In this document: piece after piece, positions 24,106 to 36,362 of the stretch
How the letters are laid out: every line of letters begins with the position of its first letter
How positions within the stretch are numbered: position 1 is the stretch's first letter
Assembly (NCBI RefSeq): GCF_030704535.1
Contig: NC_081811.1
Span: forward strand, 4,257,001 to 4,321,000
DNA from: Vitis vinifera
Lineage: Eukaryota > Streptophyta > Magnoliopsida > Vitales > Vitaceae
Length of the DNA stretch: 64,000 nucleotides
Direction of reading: 5' to 3'
Program-made: the position numbers and the translations under genes
Notes under the pieces: generated by a model
Told to the model about the DNA's origin: nothing
The model's input: only the letters and a program-made list of their open reading frames with translations
The model's database searches: none

Positions 24106-27100
24106 AGGAAAAGAAAATCTGAATTTTCTTTCTAAGTTGCAATAGTTTTTAAACTATCCCAAGGATTATTTTTTCCTCAGAAATATCAGATCATCATTCT
24201 GACAGAGATGAGCTTTTTTTTCTCTCCTAATATTTGATGTAATATTTGTTAACCCTGGATTTTGATGCTACTCTAACCTTCAATGCAGGCATTTTTAGTA
24301 CTCCTGCTTCCAAGCGTGGTGATCCCATTATGGTACGATACAATTAAAAAAATAGAGCATGATGCAAAGCTGAGCTCTCAAAAGCTCCACACTGAATTGC
24401 TTTCAGAGATTAAAAGCACAGCAGAGCTGGTGCATCCAATGAATGCCTCAGCTATGAACTTGGCAAGGGTTCTAAATGCATCTGTGAGCGGAATGAAGCT
24501 TCCATTCTCCGAAATTAAGAATAGGGTATGAATCCATCTCCTCCTCTTTTTATGATCAGAGATGTAGTATTTGATTAATAGCAATTGAAAATACCTAATT
24601 TTAATATTTCTTGCAGGTGGCGCCCATGTTGTTTCAGGCACTATCCATAACTCCACATGTATCACAAATTTCTTATATTGGAATTGATGGCCTACTCTTC
24701 TCCTACTATGCTCATGGAAGCGAAATTTTTGCGCTATATTCTAATTCTTCAATTTCTGTTAATTCAAGTTCCCCGAATGCTACTGCATATACATGGTACA
24801 TCCAACGGGCAGATAGTGACACAGGAAAACTGTATGGGAAAGTCATCACTTCGCCTCCGCTGGTAGTGGTTAATGCAAGCTGGTTTGAGGAAGCTATGAA
24901 TAGTACCAATGGATATTCTTCTTTAGGAACTGAATGGAACAGTGTCCAAGATCTTTTCCTTAACACAGCTAAGGTGGATGGAAGAGGAGCTGTCTCTCTA
25001 GGGTTTCCAGTGAAAGAAGTAACTGATTTCTTGTCTGTTATTGATCTTCATGATGGAAGCTTATGCTTGGCTACAGAAGATAATAAAGTGCTCATAGAAG
25101 GGCTCCCAAACACACAAATAATGGTTTCTAATGATTCCATTTCTTTCAAAGTAGTAGAGAATCAAGATGGTGATCAAATAAGCCATGTTGGGAACGTCTC
25201 GTGTAAGGCCGATGATAGGACACCAAAAGCTTCTGTTTTGAATATTAGCAACAAGGATTATGTAGTTTACTGTTCGCAGCTTGAAATCATGGGAGTGAAA
25301 TCGGTATGCTCTAAATCTTTACAATAACAATTCAGTATGCCCTAGAATTTTTTGCATTTTTCTTATTAATTTAAACTAGAGCTATATTCATGTAAACAAA
25401 AAATTACTCTATTGGCTAGATTCGTTTTTTGATTGCGCGTTTTCTTCCATGTCTTATGATTTTAATACGCTATCTTCCTTTTATCTAGGTGTAATTTAAT
25501 TACAGTCCATCGTATTAGGGCTAAATTCATCATCTTAGGGCTAAAGTCATGTGAGATTCATCCCCCAGGTATGAGGAGCTCTGATCAAGAGGAAAACCCC
25601 TCACACCTTAAAGCTAAAAAGTTCCCAAGAATATTGTCTGTTAGGGAAGTACTGCATTTTTTTTTGCATAGAGTAGCTTTATCCTGTTAGAAATTTTTTT
25701 GATTTGATCCCTACTTCATGTTTACTTCCATGTATCTAAATATTGACAGTTTTGATAATTATGTCATGAGCATATCCAACATACACATTCGACCTTGTTC
25801 ACGCTCGATTCACCGTATTATTAGTGATCTAATATGCATGATTGGTATTCATTTCAATTTAGTAAAACATTCTTCAATTGTTATGCATGAACATTAATTA
25901 CTCTAAATCTACTTCGTATTCAGGTATATGCATTGGCTTTTCCATACAGGGGACTAGAGAGCCGTGTTCATAAGAGCAGCAGATCAGCACTCATCCTTCA
26001 TATAGTAATGGTTGTCATTATGGTCATCTTGGTTTCTATGTTCATGTTCTTGCTTGTTGGAGCAGCCAGAAGAGAAATGTACTTACGTGCGAAGCTTATA
26101 AAGCAAATGGATGCTACACAGCAAGCTGAAAGGAAGAGTATGAACAAAAGTCTTGCTTTTGCGAGCGCTAGCCATGACGTGCGTGCTTCTCTAGCAGGAC
26201 TTACCGGTTTGATAGACATATCTAAGGATGAAGTTGCTCCAGGCTCTGAGATAGAGACAAACTTGATACAAATGGAGGGTTGCACGAAGGACCTTTTGGG
26301 TAACTCTACTAAGTATTAGTCTATTACTTCTACATTTATGAAGTTTTCTGTAAGTTCCCCTCTTTGTTAAGCTTATGTTCTTACAATTATGTGCATTAAT
26401 TGTTCAGGTATATTGAATTCTATTCTTGATACCAGCAAAATTGAAGCTGGTAAGATGCAACTGGAAGAGGAGGAATTCAACTTGGAAGAGCTCCTTGAAG
26501 ATGTTGTTGATTTGTATCATCCTGTTGGTATGAAAAAAGGCGTAGATGTCGTGTTGGATCCTCACGATGGTTCTGTCGCTAAGTTTTCACGTGTTAAAGG
26601 CGACCGCATGAAGCTCAAACAGGTTTTGTGCAACTTACTAAGTAATGCTGTCAAATTTACTTCTGAGGGACATGTATCCATTCGAGCTTGGGCTAAGAAA
26701 CCAAGTTCAGAAAGTTCGGTCCTAGCTTCTAGCCAGAAAAGCATGTTGAACCGTTTATGGAGCTTTTTTTGCAAGAATAATGAAGCATTCAAGGACCTGG
26801 AAGCCAGCAATAAAGTCCAAAAAAACCCTAATTGTATGGAGTTTGTGTTTGAGGTGGATGATACTGGTAAAGGAGTCCCCAAAGAGAAGCAGAAGTCTGT
26901 CTTTGAAAACTATGTTCAGGTCAAAGAAACAGCTCTTGGAACAGGAGGCACTGGCTTAGGCCTTGGTATTGTTCAATCTCTGGTATGTAAGCCAAACTGG
27001 TGAAAAATTTAACTTCTTTTTCAGTTTGAAAATTAATACTGATAAAATAATACTGGATGTTGCTGGCTTCAACCTGTAAAGTCTACAAAATTAGTGCTCT

Positions 27101-28829
27101 AATGCACTTCTAGGATGGAGCTTGAGAAATCAACTGCAGCAAGATTCTACTTTTGAATGACTTATAACTTCAATTTCAAATTTTCTACAGGTTCGTCTAA
27201 TGGGCGGAGATATTGGAATTGTTGATAAGGAAATCGGCGCAAAGGGAACTTGCTTCAGGTTCAATATTTTCCTTACAACCTGTGACACTGTTCCATCTGA
27301 TCATGGAAAGGAAGAGGACATTGAAGCACAAGGGCATGCTACGTCCAGTTACTCATATCAACCTCTAGATTTGAGGATTCAAAGTACATGCAATCCGGGT
27401 TTGAATATTCTTACCTCGCCAAGGCCTAGTCCCAGGGCCGAGGGATCCCATGTGATAATCTTGATGCAAAGTGATGAAAGGAGAAGAATCACGCAAAGGT
27501 TATTTGAAACCCTAGGCATAAAAGTATCGGTACTGAAGGAATGGGAGCGGTTTTTGTATGCCCTCAAGAAGATAAGGCGAAAGGTAAGCCTTTCACATCG
27601 CAGCTCATCTGGGATATCAGAATTTAGTCCACGAAGCTTTAGATCTGGTTCCTTCAGCTCTAATGCCGGACCTAAGGATATGCCGCTAAGTGCCATGGAT
27701 GGAACTGATCTGACATTGCCCACCCCAAGAAAGACCTACGCTAGAGGCACGCCGAGGTTCATCTTAATTCTGATTGAAGCCACTGCTGGGCCATTTCCTG
27801 AACTTTGCAGGGCTGTGGCTGAATTTAGAAAAGACCTTCAGAATACTTGCTGTCGCGCTGTTTGGTTAGATAAACCAACTCTCCGCAGTGTCAATTTCAG
27901 AGACGTCCCCGAGGAGATGATTTCGCCCAATGATCTAGTGATGCTGAAACCTTTTCACGGATCACGGTTGTATCAAGTGGCTAAACTCCTCCCAGAATTT
28001 GGTGGCCCAATGCTGGGCATTTCAGCCATTTCACAGGTTGGAAAAGCTGGTCCAGAACCAAGCTTATCTTCGCTTCCAACTACTAACAGGACCACGCCAA
28101 GAAAATCCCGGAGTCGAGTACGCCTGGTTAAAGAACCAGAAATACAAGAAGTTGGGACTTCAAGTAACCAAAACCCCTTGAGGGGGAAAAGGGTTTTGAT
28201 TGCTGAGGATTCTATGGTGCTGTGCAAGCTGGCTACGGCCCATGTCACTCGACTCGGTGGAACAGTCGAAGCCTGTGACAACGGAGCAAAAGCTGTGGAG
28301 TTAGTTTGCAATGGTCTACGCAATAATACGAAGAACAACGCCTCCATCATTCTTCCCTACGATTACATTCTAATGGACTGCGAGGTACAGTTTACACTTC
28401 CAATCTCTTTTACATATCACAAGTTCGATTTCTAGAGACATGTACAGATGATTCAAAACACTAGCATTATGCATTCTCGGTAAACAAACACTAATGCAGT
28501 CTGAGAAAATTGGGATCATTTTTATTTGTTGCCAATTATAACGGTGATTAAGAATCCCTTGAAGCAAGATCTACAGTATGCATGAAGGTATAAATTTCTT
28601 TTGCTATAATGTTTCACAGATGCCAGAAATGGATGGATATGAAGCAACAAAACGCATAAGGGAGGAGGAACAGCAGTATGGCGTTCATATCCCGATCATT
28701 GCATTAACTGCTCATGCAAATGGGGAGGAAGCGAAGAGGACAATCGAGGCTGGAATGGATTATCATTTATCAAAGCCGCTTAAAAGGGAAACTCTGATGG
28801 GAGCCATTGAGTATACGAACAGCAGATGA
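23950..28829 (+). CDS. CKI1: CKI1-like hybrid histidine kinase
   Basis: Sensor kinase of the two-component (cytokinin-type) phosphorelay. In Arabidopsis, CKI1 acts without a CHASE domain in the female gametophyte and vascular tissue and passes phosphate to AHP proteins. Seven exons: 23950-24003, 24289-24525, 24617-25303, 25924-26299, 26408-26982, 27191-28384, 28620-28829. They join in frame to 1,110 residues, close to Arabidopsis CKI1. Seen in order: TM1 (about 8-32, FFALLAFLVLLLP, made by joining exons 1 and 2); extracellular domain with many NXS/T sites; TM2 (about 347-372); HisKA with phospho-His410 in ASASHDVRASLAG; HATPase with N box NLLSNAVKF, DDTGKG and GTGLGLG; a diverged middle; and a receiver with an acidic pair in LIAEDSM, phospho-acceptor Asp1039 in LMDCEMPEMDG and Lys in LSKPL. 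The start is chosen because it gives the conserved membrane segment; no earlier in-frame ATG is open. Confidence 0.95.
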
Positions 28830-29429
28830 AATTGATTTTGAGCCTTTCTAATTAATTATTTTTCCTGTATCATGTATTATACCATATCTGTTGTAATAGC
28901 TGTGTTTGGTGCAGAAGTGGAAGTATGTTTGGCATGAAGACAAGGATAGGGCAAGTTAGAGAGGTTATAATAATAGGAAACCAAACACAGGATTTTATTA
29001 GAAATCAACTCAAATGTTTGAGAGGGGAAGAGGGTTCCAAGAGTCCTCTACAAGCAACAAATGATGTTTATCCCTGTAAGTCTGCATGAGTAGTTCCCAC
29101 ATCTCCCATTCCAAATTCCCTCCTCTTTCTCTGTTGTTCAAATTTTCTCGGATTCTCACAACATGGGTCATCCAGTTGAAGCTCTCTGATGATGTGAGCT
29201 ATGTTGGCTTAATTTGATTTCCAATATTAATACGTATAATTAGTTGTGGGTTGTTTCAAACTTTTTTAAATACATTTTAAACTACTACAAATGTTAAAAT
29301 TCCACCTTAATATTTTTGTTTAACCCATTTATCAGTGTCTATGCTTCTTTCCCTTCCACATTCAAGTGAATTGAGTTCCTTAGTAGAGTTCAGGAGATCG
29401 AATCCCACCATCTTATTGCGCGGACTTAC
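28830..29429. other. CKI1 3' flank
   Basis: This is the probable 3' UTR of CKI1 followed by AT-rich spacer. No open frame or transposon end recognised. Confidence 0.5.
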
Positions 29430-29880
29430 ATACCAGAGGGGGCAAAAGATGAAATTGTAGTCCAAGTTCCTGACATCATCAAGTTAGAGTTCTTCCATGG
29501 GACCAACTATAAAAGATGGCGTAGAAAGATACTATTTATCCTACAAACAATACATGCATGTGGATTTCATACCCACTTAACCAAAGCCAAATGGTAAACT
29601 TCTTGAATTAAAGCTCAGATGTTGGCATGTTGCTTGAACATGGAAGAAGGCTAAACATCTTTGTAAGAATAATTTTCTTAATGGTGTGGTCAATGAGTTC
29701 TATGATCCATATTTTAGATATGATCCCGCTAAAGATATATAGGCGGATAATCTTAAAAAGAAATATATCACTGAAGATGCTGGCACTAAAAAATTTTCTA
29801 TAGACAATTTTCTAGATTTTAATATGGTGGAGAAAAATTATATTTCTACTCAAATCCATGAGTACCAACGTATTTAGAAA
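29430..29880 (+). mobile_element. Fossil fragment of a Ty1/copia gag
   Basis: Short translated stretches resemble the copia gag (UBN2-type) region: LEFFHGTNYKRWRRKILF, then FLNGVVNEFYDP, then YITEDAGTKKF. The fragment is broken, has several interruptions and shows no LTR I can pair. Text up to about 30420 may belong to the same fossil, with less support. It looks old. Confidence 0.55.
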
Positions 29881-30981
29881 ATTTGAATTCCATTTTTGTT
29901 TGAGATGTTTTTGAAATGATAGATTTTCACTTCAAGTTCTGCTAATTATTCGAGTAAAAAAAACTAGTCAGATTTTGCATTCCAATTATTATTTAAATTA
30001 AAAAAAAATCTTCATAATTTTTTTATCTCCTAAATTTTTCCATGTTATATTTGATGTCATTTTACTAGATATTTTGTATTATTATTGTTGTTTGTTGTTA
30101 GGTTATTGTGGATGAATTTTAAGCCGGTGCAAAAGAAAATACTCATGATTCTCATAGGTATTAGCCATTCACATTAACTCCAAACAGGAGGCTGACTGGC
30201 TGAGGTTGCAGTACTTTTGGCAGCATTCGGCTAGTCAGACTTTGTGGTCGAGAGGACTTCTACTCTAAGCATCTCACGAGTAGCTCATATGGAAAGAGGT
30301 TCATGGAGGCTTGCACCAAATATTCCATATACTCGTAGAGTTGGGATGCTCCATTTAAGAGGTTCCTTGCTTGACTAATTAGATGACAGATGGGTTAACT
30401 AAAATAGCAAAGCACTTGGTATCTTTTGTTGGAAATTATTTGCCTCTGAGTTTATTTAATGGTTGCTTACAGATTACCTCATCCTTTGTAACTTCTCTCT
30501 TAAATCTTATGTTCAGTTCCTTTAAAGGAGCCTATTCCTGTCTTTAAGTACATACACTGTGAAAGAACGTTCTCTCCTTACCATAATCTAAGTTTGCATC
30601 TTGCAAAGGAATTCATTCTCTTGTATTCTAAGTTTGTACCTCATCTTTTAAACATTTTTTCTAACATATTTGAATGGCTGAGTGAAGATTATTAGCAAAA
30701 TCTTCTAATGCATATGGCTATCTGTACCCAGATGGTAAGGATAGTTACAGAGAATGCAACTCGAGATTATTGCATTTCTGAATTACTTTCTCAAAGAGGC
30801 TGCATATAGGCAAAGAGTTCATTGCCATATATTGCATATTCTCGTACCGCTTAGGAAACAAAAAAAAAAAAGAAAAAGGGAGAGGAAGAAAAGGGGAAAA
30901 GGGAAAATCTTTGGGTGTATCACCACCCCAACCACACATTTCTAAACCATATTTTGCTGCAGGAATTTGAAGCCCCATTTC
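29881..30981. other. Intergenic DNA with possible retroelement debris
   Basis: No gene recognised. It lies between the copia fragment and the calreticulin stop codon. The right end is probably the calreticulin 3' UTR, with a GA-rich run near 30860-30910. Confidence 0.45.
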
Positions 30982-33900
30982 CTATAACTCATCCTGCAAA
31001 TTGAAAAAATATATGAGAACAGAATTTGAATGTGTTTAAGCCGGGAGATCCAGATAAATTGAAGAGAGAAGCATACGTGAGCCTCATCATCATCATCATC
31101 ATCATCATCATCTTTTTCTGTCTCTGCATTAGATTCATCATCGGATTCATTGCCTTCTGCATCATCATTATCCTCCTCAGCCTGTCCCACAAGTAAGAAG
31201 AGTAAGAATGTTTGGCTTATGCCTAATGAAACCCTGGAAGAGACTTTATTGAACTTACATCTGAATCATCTGGGTCATCCTTTGATTCCTGAAATGATCA
31301 AATTCAGAGTTAGAAACCTATCCTATTAATTAATAATACAGACTGATCCAGAAAACATTTTGGCTATGCTTTCAGAAAATTCGAGAGTAACAAAATATCC
31401 AGTAATTTGCTGTGGCTAAAAGGGTCCTCAAAGTAGCAAATAGAGCAATTACCATAAGGAGTTATCTAGAAAACCAGAATTTTTCTTTCAATAGTTAAAT
31501 ATCATGAGACACCAAGGTAACTGGTCATTAGAGCAGGTACATCAGGTGTTAAATATCAAGCCAACTAAAATACTATCTTTTTATACAGTAATGAGTGGCC
31601 ACCAAAAAGAATTAAATACTTTCTTCCATGTGAATGCATGCATGCATGTACATCAGGTCTTAAACATAAAGCTAACTTAAATAATATCCTTTTATACTTT
31701 AATGAGTGGTCAACAAAAAGAATTAAATTACTTCCTTCCACGTGACCGTGTATGCATGTATGCTCACAATAGAGAACCACAGGGCGAACTGTGAAATCTG
31801 TCATTGAAGCACAAAAATACAAACTTATGTTGCCTACAAAGATATCTACAGAGAATGAAGACAGTACCTCTTCTTCTCTTTTCTTCTCTTGCTCTTCAAA
31901 TGCCGTCTTCTCAGCCTGCAAATCAGTGAGCTCAAAATCAATAGAAAATACAAAATTTCATAAAGCAACATGAAACAGCAGATTGCAACATACACCCTTG
32001 TGCTTTCCCCAAGTTTCTTCAGCAAGCTTCTTTGCATAATCAGGATCATCGCAAACCAAAATATTGTCGAACATGGTCCCAGATTTCACCTGGTGCATGC
32101 ATTTTGTAGCTTGCTTGATTAGGATGTGAATTATAATTTAAGAATAGCACAGGGTAAACCATAGAGATGATTACCTGCCACAGTTCAATGCCTACATATT
32201 TTAAATGGGGGTAAATAAAAAAATCTGGGTCATCCTTGAAATCTAAAAAGGCAAAAAACACACAAATTTAAGATGTTGAAAATATATCAGTATTAGAAAA
32301 TAACATTAAAGAACACCAAGACTGCAAACAAATTAAAATGTTGAAGTGGAATATGCAAGAACCTGGGTTGTCAATCATAGGTGCCTTCCATTTTCCCTTG
32401 TAGTTGGGGTTTTTTATTTGCTGCCAATGGTTCAAGAACAATTAAGTGAACCGTCAACTTCCAAAATTCCATAACATCATCTTAACTAATAAACATTTCA
32501 GCGAACCTTGGGCTTCCATGGTCCCTTGTACTCAGGGTTAGCTATTGTTGGAGGTGTCCATTCACCATCTTCCTCATCATCCCAATCTTCAGGCTAGGGT
32601 CATAAAGCTGATTATTCAGTAACAAGTTTCTCCCCATGAAATTATGGTTCCTTATAAAAGAATTTACCATACTGAACTATAAATTCTAATTACTTACCTT
32701 TTTGGCATCAGGATCAGGTAGCTCCTTTGGAATGTCATCATAACCCTTCATACAAGATGTGGTATATGGTCAAACAAAAAGGTCTCATATTTCTATTGGA
32801 ATTTATGAGTTAAGTTTCCAGATGAAGGAAAACTACCTCTGGCTTCTTATCTTCAGGGTCAGGAATATACTCTTTATCATCCCAAGCTTCAGGCTGTAAA
32901 TCCAACACATTCTTCTTGTCAAAAAGGAAAGAAAATCTAACACACTCTTGAACTCTGGGTTACTGCCAAAATTTAACACATAATGCAACAATCTAAACAG
33001 AAGATAAAAAATAACTTCTTATGAGTAATTACTTTTTTGGCTTTGGCATCCTTGATCTGCTTTGGAGGGAGAATGTCCCAATCAGAATAAAGACTACCAG
33101 ATTGTTTCTCCACATTGTCGATAAGGATACTGTAGGTAGCATCAGGTCGGAGAACAAAAGTATAAACATGTGTCAACTGGTCAGTCTCACAAGGCACATC
33201 CTTCTTGATCAAGTGATTTGATCCCTGGTATGAAAAAATGGCATGAACTTTTTTGGTGCTATATCCGCATATGTCAGGTCCAAACATGATACTGCAGTCC
33301 ACAGAATACAAAATTTGTCAGGTTAGAACCCAACTAGGAAAGAAAATTGAAAGGAGCAAAAAGGATTGTTCAGCAGAGGCACATGTCACCTATAAGGGGT
33401 ATCACCACCAAATTTCTTTTGATCAACTTCACCACTGAGCAACTTCATGTAGCCACCACCACAATCTAGCTTTTGTTCGTGCTTAACAGAAAACTGGAAA
33501 ACCAAAGTCTTATCCTTGTTACTGAATTCAGGGAACTCAGCTGAGATTGCATAGAACTTATAGTCTTCACTAGTCTGAATACCTGGACCCAGATTCAAAC
33601 CATATAAGTAGTCTGAAAACTCTTAATAAGGAAAATCACACCTGAAATGAGAACCCTTAAACAGAAGCAAGAGGTCTCAAAGCACTTTTCGTCTTTGTTA
33701 ATGTACAGACAGTATAATGATGGATAGCATACCTTTATCATTCGGGTCCCCACTCCATTTCCCAGAAGTGTAGTTCCATTGCCCTGCCAAGTTCTCATCT
33801 TTCTTCCAATCAGATACAACCCATCGATCCTCCCATCCATCTAAATGTTAGCCATTATGGAAACATATTCATAAAACTTAGTAAAAAGGGAAACAATTTG

Positions 33901-36224
33901 AAAAAAGAAGTGAAGATTAATGAAAAACAAAAAGTTATACATCTTCCATCCAATTGACCCAGTGAAGAGGACAAACAAACAAATCGCCAAGCATACCAAA
34001 TGAATCAAGTGAAGTTATACATCATCCATCCAGTTGACCCCATGAAGAGGACAAACAAACAAATCATCAAACATACCAAATAGGGATGGCAGTTTTGTGG
34101 GTTACTCGGGTAACCCGCCCCACCCCTATTGGAACAGGTATGAAATATAAAAATCAGGTATAGGACGGGTTTGGGGATATTTGAAAAACCCAAACTGGGC
34201 TTAGGATGGGTATGGATTTTGTCACAACTTGTCCCACCCCGCCCTAAATATTAATTTACGAAATTATCCTTCAATTACCAGTAGAATACCAAAAAACTCC
34301 CACTATTTATAGACTTCTTTCTTCACATTTGCCCTAATTCTGACGGCCCATTCTTCTTCTTCCTCCTCCAATGCACTACATGAAACCCTATATCCGAGAT
34401 CAATAGCTCTTCTTCATCCCCCCTCACACCAATTGAAAGACTCCGAAATCAATTCCATGTTGCTCTTGCTTTAGCCTCAACACCCAAAACTCCTCTGCTG
34501 CATCGTCAAACTGGTCATAGGCCACATTGTTCCTATCCACCACTCATTTGTACCCATCGTTGGCATCTTCAAGCTTCCTCAATCTCCTTGCCCGAAATAT
34601 GTGTAAGGCAATCATCTAGAGCACTATCTCAAAGTCTTTGTCTGAGAGCACATCACAAGAAGAATGTGAAAGTTTTTTAAGTAGTGAATTTAATGAAATC
34701 CTAGTTCAAAGATTGGCCATGAGAGGGATCCAAATCCATGGCTAATGTTAACCCATGTTCCCTTTTGGTTCATTGTTCATTCTGCCATCTTCTGAATTGT
34801 TCAGATGATTTTTTTTTTTTGGTATTTTGCATTAGTTTTCAATTATTTAAGCTAACTATAAGCTTAAAATTATTGATAGTTGTGGTGTTAATTTGAACTT
34901 TTACATATTTTTTTTTCGTTCATATTTGATAGATGATCAAAATCTCATTATTTTCAGTGAAAGAAGAGTGCAATTAGGTATGGTATCCACCCATTACTAG
35001 TTAGGGTTATGGCTTGGATCGATAATACTAGACCAAATTTGACAAAATGCACATCAGGGATGTGCCAAGGATGGGATCATTAATCCTTTCGTCAACGGGG
35101 ATGGGAACAAATCAACCTGCCCCAACACAGGTTTGGGATGGGGATGAGAGATAACCATGTAATCAGGACGGGAATAGGATAGGGGTGGCCTGTCCCAAAC
35201 CCACCCTGTTGCCATCCCCAATACCAAATGAATCGAGTGCACCATATCTCAAGAATTTAAAACAGTGAAGTTATAAATCATCCAACCAGTTGACCCCGTG
35301 AAGAGGACAAACAAACAAATCACCAAACATACTAAATCAATTGAGTACACCATATCTCAAGAATTTAAAACAGTTTATACAGATGCTGTAAACCCTGTTA
35401 CTGCAAGGAAAAGTATCTTCCCTAAGGCGTTCCCCAAATATCCAGCATAATACCAACAACATAGCATCCCAAACACCTAAAAAAAAAAATATAAAACTCT
35501 GATTACATTCTGCAAAGAACACAAGACACCGGGCGCCCAAGTTTTCCAATAAATCACAAACCATATGCATTGCAACCGCCAACAACCAAACCGCAGGCTT
35601 TGGCATGAAAATGAATTCTTTTTCAAAAGGAAAATGCTGCAACCCTCCTTCATTTCGGAGAAAGAAGTCAATTCAAAAAAAAAAAAAAAAAAAATGCCTT
35701 AATCCCAACTGCATGTGATCATCCACATGAACCCTTTTTTATTAGTTCTACACAGTGAACTTCACAGCAGACTACAAATTTTTTAGCCACACAAGCAGAA
35801 TAGCATTGTTATCATCGGAAAACATATACGCATGCATTAAAACCTCCGAAAATTTGAAATGGCCATCCTTGCCGTCCATTCAGATAGAAAGAAAAGACAG
35901 TAACCTCAGAAACGAACAATTTTTGAAACACGAAGAAACAAAAATCACCATGCATCCATCTGAATCAGAAAGTGATTCTCACGACACACAGTAACCAAAT
36001 TCGCGGATTCTTCTCCCAATTCAACATAGAAAAACCGAAACGATTCGATTCGATCATGAATTGATCCAGTAACAGAGGAAATGAGTGTGCATACACCGAA
36101 AAATGAGCAGAGATGAGAGAAATGTGTGGTTACCTTCAAAGCGCTCTTCGAAATAGACGTGTGACGAAGCGACTGTGAGGAGAGCGAATACTATCGCAAC
36201 AATGAGATTAGGGCTAGTCGCCAT
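30982..36224 (-). CDS. CRT: Calreticulin (CRT1/CRT2 type)
   Basis: ER-lumen lectin chaperone and calcium store; binds monoglucosylated glycoproteins in the calnexin cycle. Fourteen exons: 36224-36134, 33840-33733, 33582-33390, 33291-33033, 32893-32837, 32745-32698, 32593-32507, 32420-32363, 32242-32175, 32089-31994, 31915-31868, 31288-31259, 31181-31077, 30993-30982. They join in frame to 419 residues. Seen: signal peptide at about 1-21; N-domain with the conserved [16 protein letters not shown] and [10 protein letters not shown] segments; P-domain repeats of KPEDWD type (three) and GXWXXP type; acidic C-domain with a run of nine Asp; and the ER-return signal HDEL. The His is in exon 13, while Asp-Glu-Leu-stop is a separate 12-base exon. 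A glycosylation site is visible in NYTSG. The acidic, not basic, C-domain favours CRT1/2 over CRT3. An upstream in-frame ATG (36278) was passed over because the later one begins a normal signal peptide. Confidence 0.97.
31084..31111 (-). repeat. Trinucleotide repeat coding poly-Asp
   Basis: Nine tandem GAT codons in calreticulin exon 13 code the calcium-binding acidic tail. Length changes by whole codons would alter only the number of Asp residues. Confidence 0.85.
33932..35375. repeat. Direct repeats in calreticulin intron 1, split by a hAT element
   Basis: Three direct copies share 'gaagaggacaaacaaacaaa' (near 33964, 34051 and 35298) and flanking text, with a spacing of about 80-110 bases once the hAT element is set aside. 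Copies 2 and 3 also share 'caccatatctcaagaattt'. The hAT element sits inside copy 2, so the repeats are likely older than the insertion. Confidence 0.8.
34081..35220. mobile_element. Non-autonomous hAT transposon in calreticulin intron 1
   Basis: A 1,140-base insertion with imperfect inverted ends: TAGGGATGGCA at the left, and TGGGGATGGCAA when the right end is read in reverse. It is flanked by a perfect 8-base target duplication, ATACCAAA, at 34073-34080 and 35221-35228. Eight-base duplications and these ends are typical of the hAT superfamily. No transposase frame is present, so it depends on a partner element. GC-rich subterminal parts ('gggtaacccgccccacccc', and its counterpart at the right) flank an AT-rich core. 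Confidence 0.9.
36134..36224 (-). other. Calreticulin signal-peptide exon
   Basis: Exon 1 holds the whole signal peptide (hydrophobic core [13 protein letters not shown]) and the first mature residues (HVYFEERFE). It is separated from exon 2 by the longest intron of the gene, about 2.3 kb, half of which is the hAT insertion. Confidence 0.85.
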
Positions 36225-36354
36225 CGCTGAACCTTGAGAAGTTCTTCCACTCAGAAGAACACTTAGAAAGTTCGCCAACGTATTGATCTATTTTAATTTT
36301 TATATTTTTTTTCTTACCGTGATAAACTGAATTTTATTCCGTTTTCACGTCCAT

Positions 36355-36362
36355 TGACGTGG
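36355..36362 (-). promoter_or_regulatory. Unfolded-protein-response element (UPRE core)
   Basis: TGACGTGG on the plus strand (CCACGTCA on the gene strand) lies about 131 bases upstream of the calreticulin start. TGACGTGR is the known target of the plant stress factors bZIP28 and bZIP60, and CCACGTCA is the core of the BiP-promoter element. A CCAA word directly precedes it on the gene strand, as in ERSE-type sites. A second ACGT core stands at 36347-36350. Confidence 0.6.

Noticed and set aside
36054-36278. Longer calreticulin start 18 codons upstream
   Set aside because: The upstream ATG is in frame, but the added residues (MANFLSVLLSGRTSQGSA) break the normal signal-peptide form; relatives begin with a short leader such as MATSPN.
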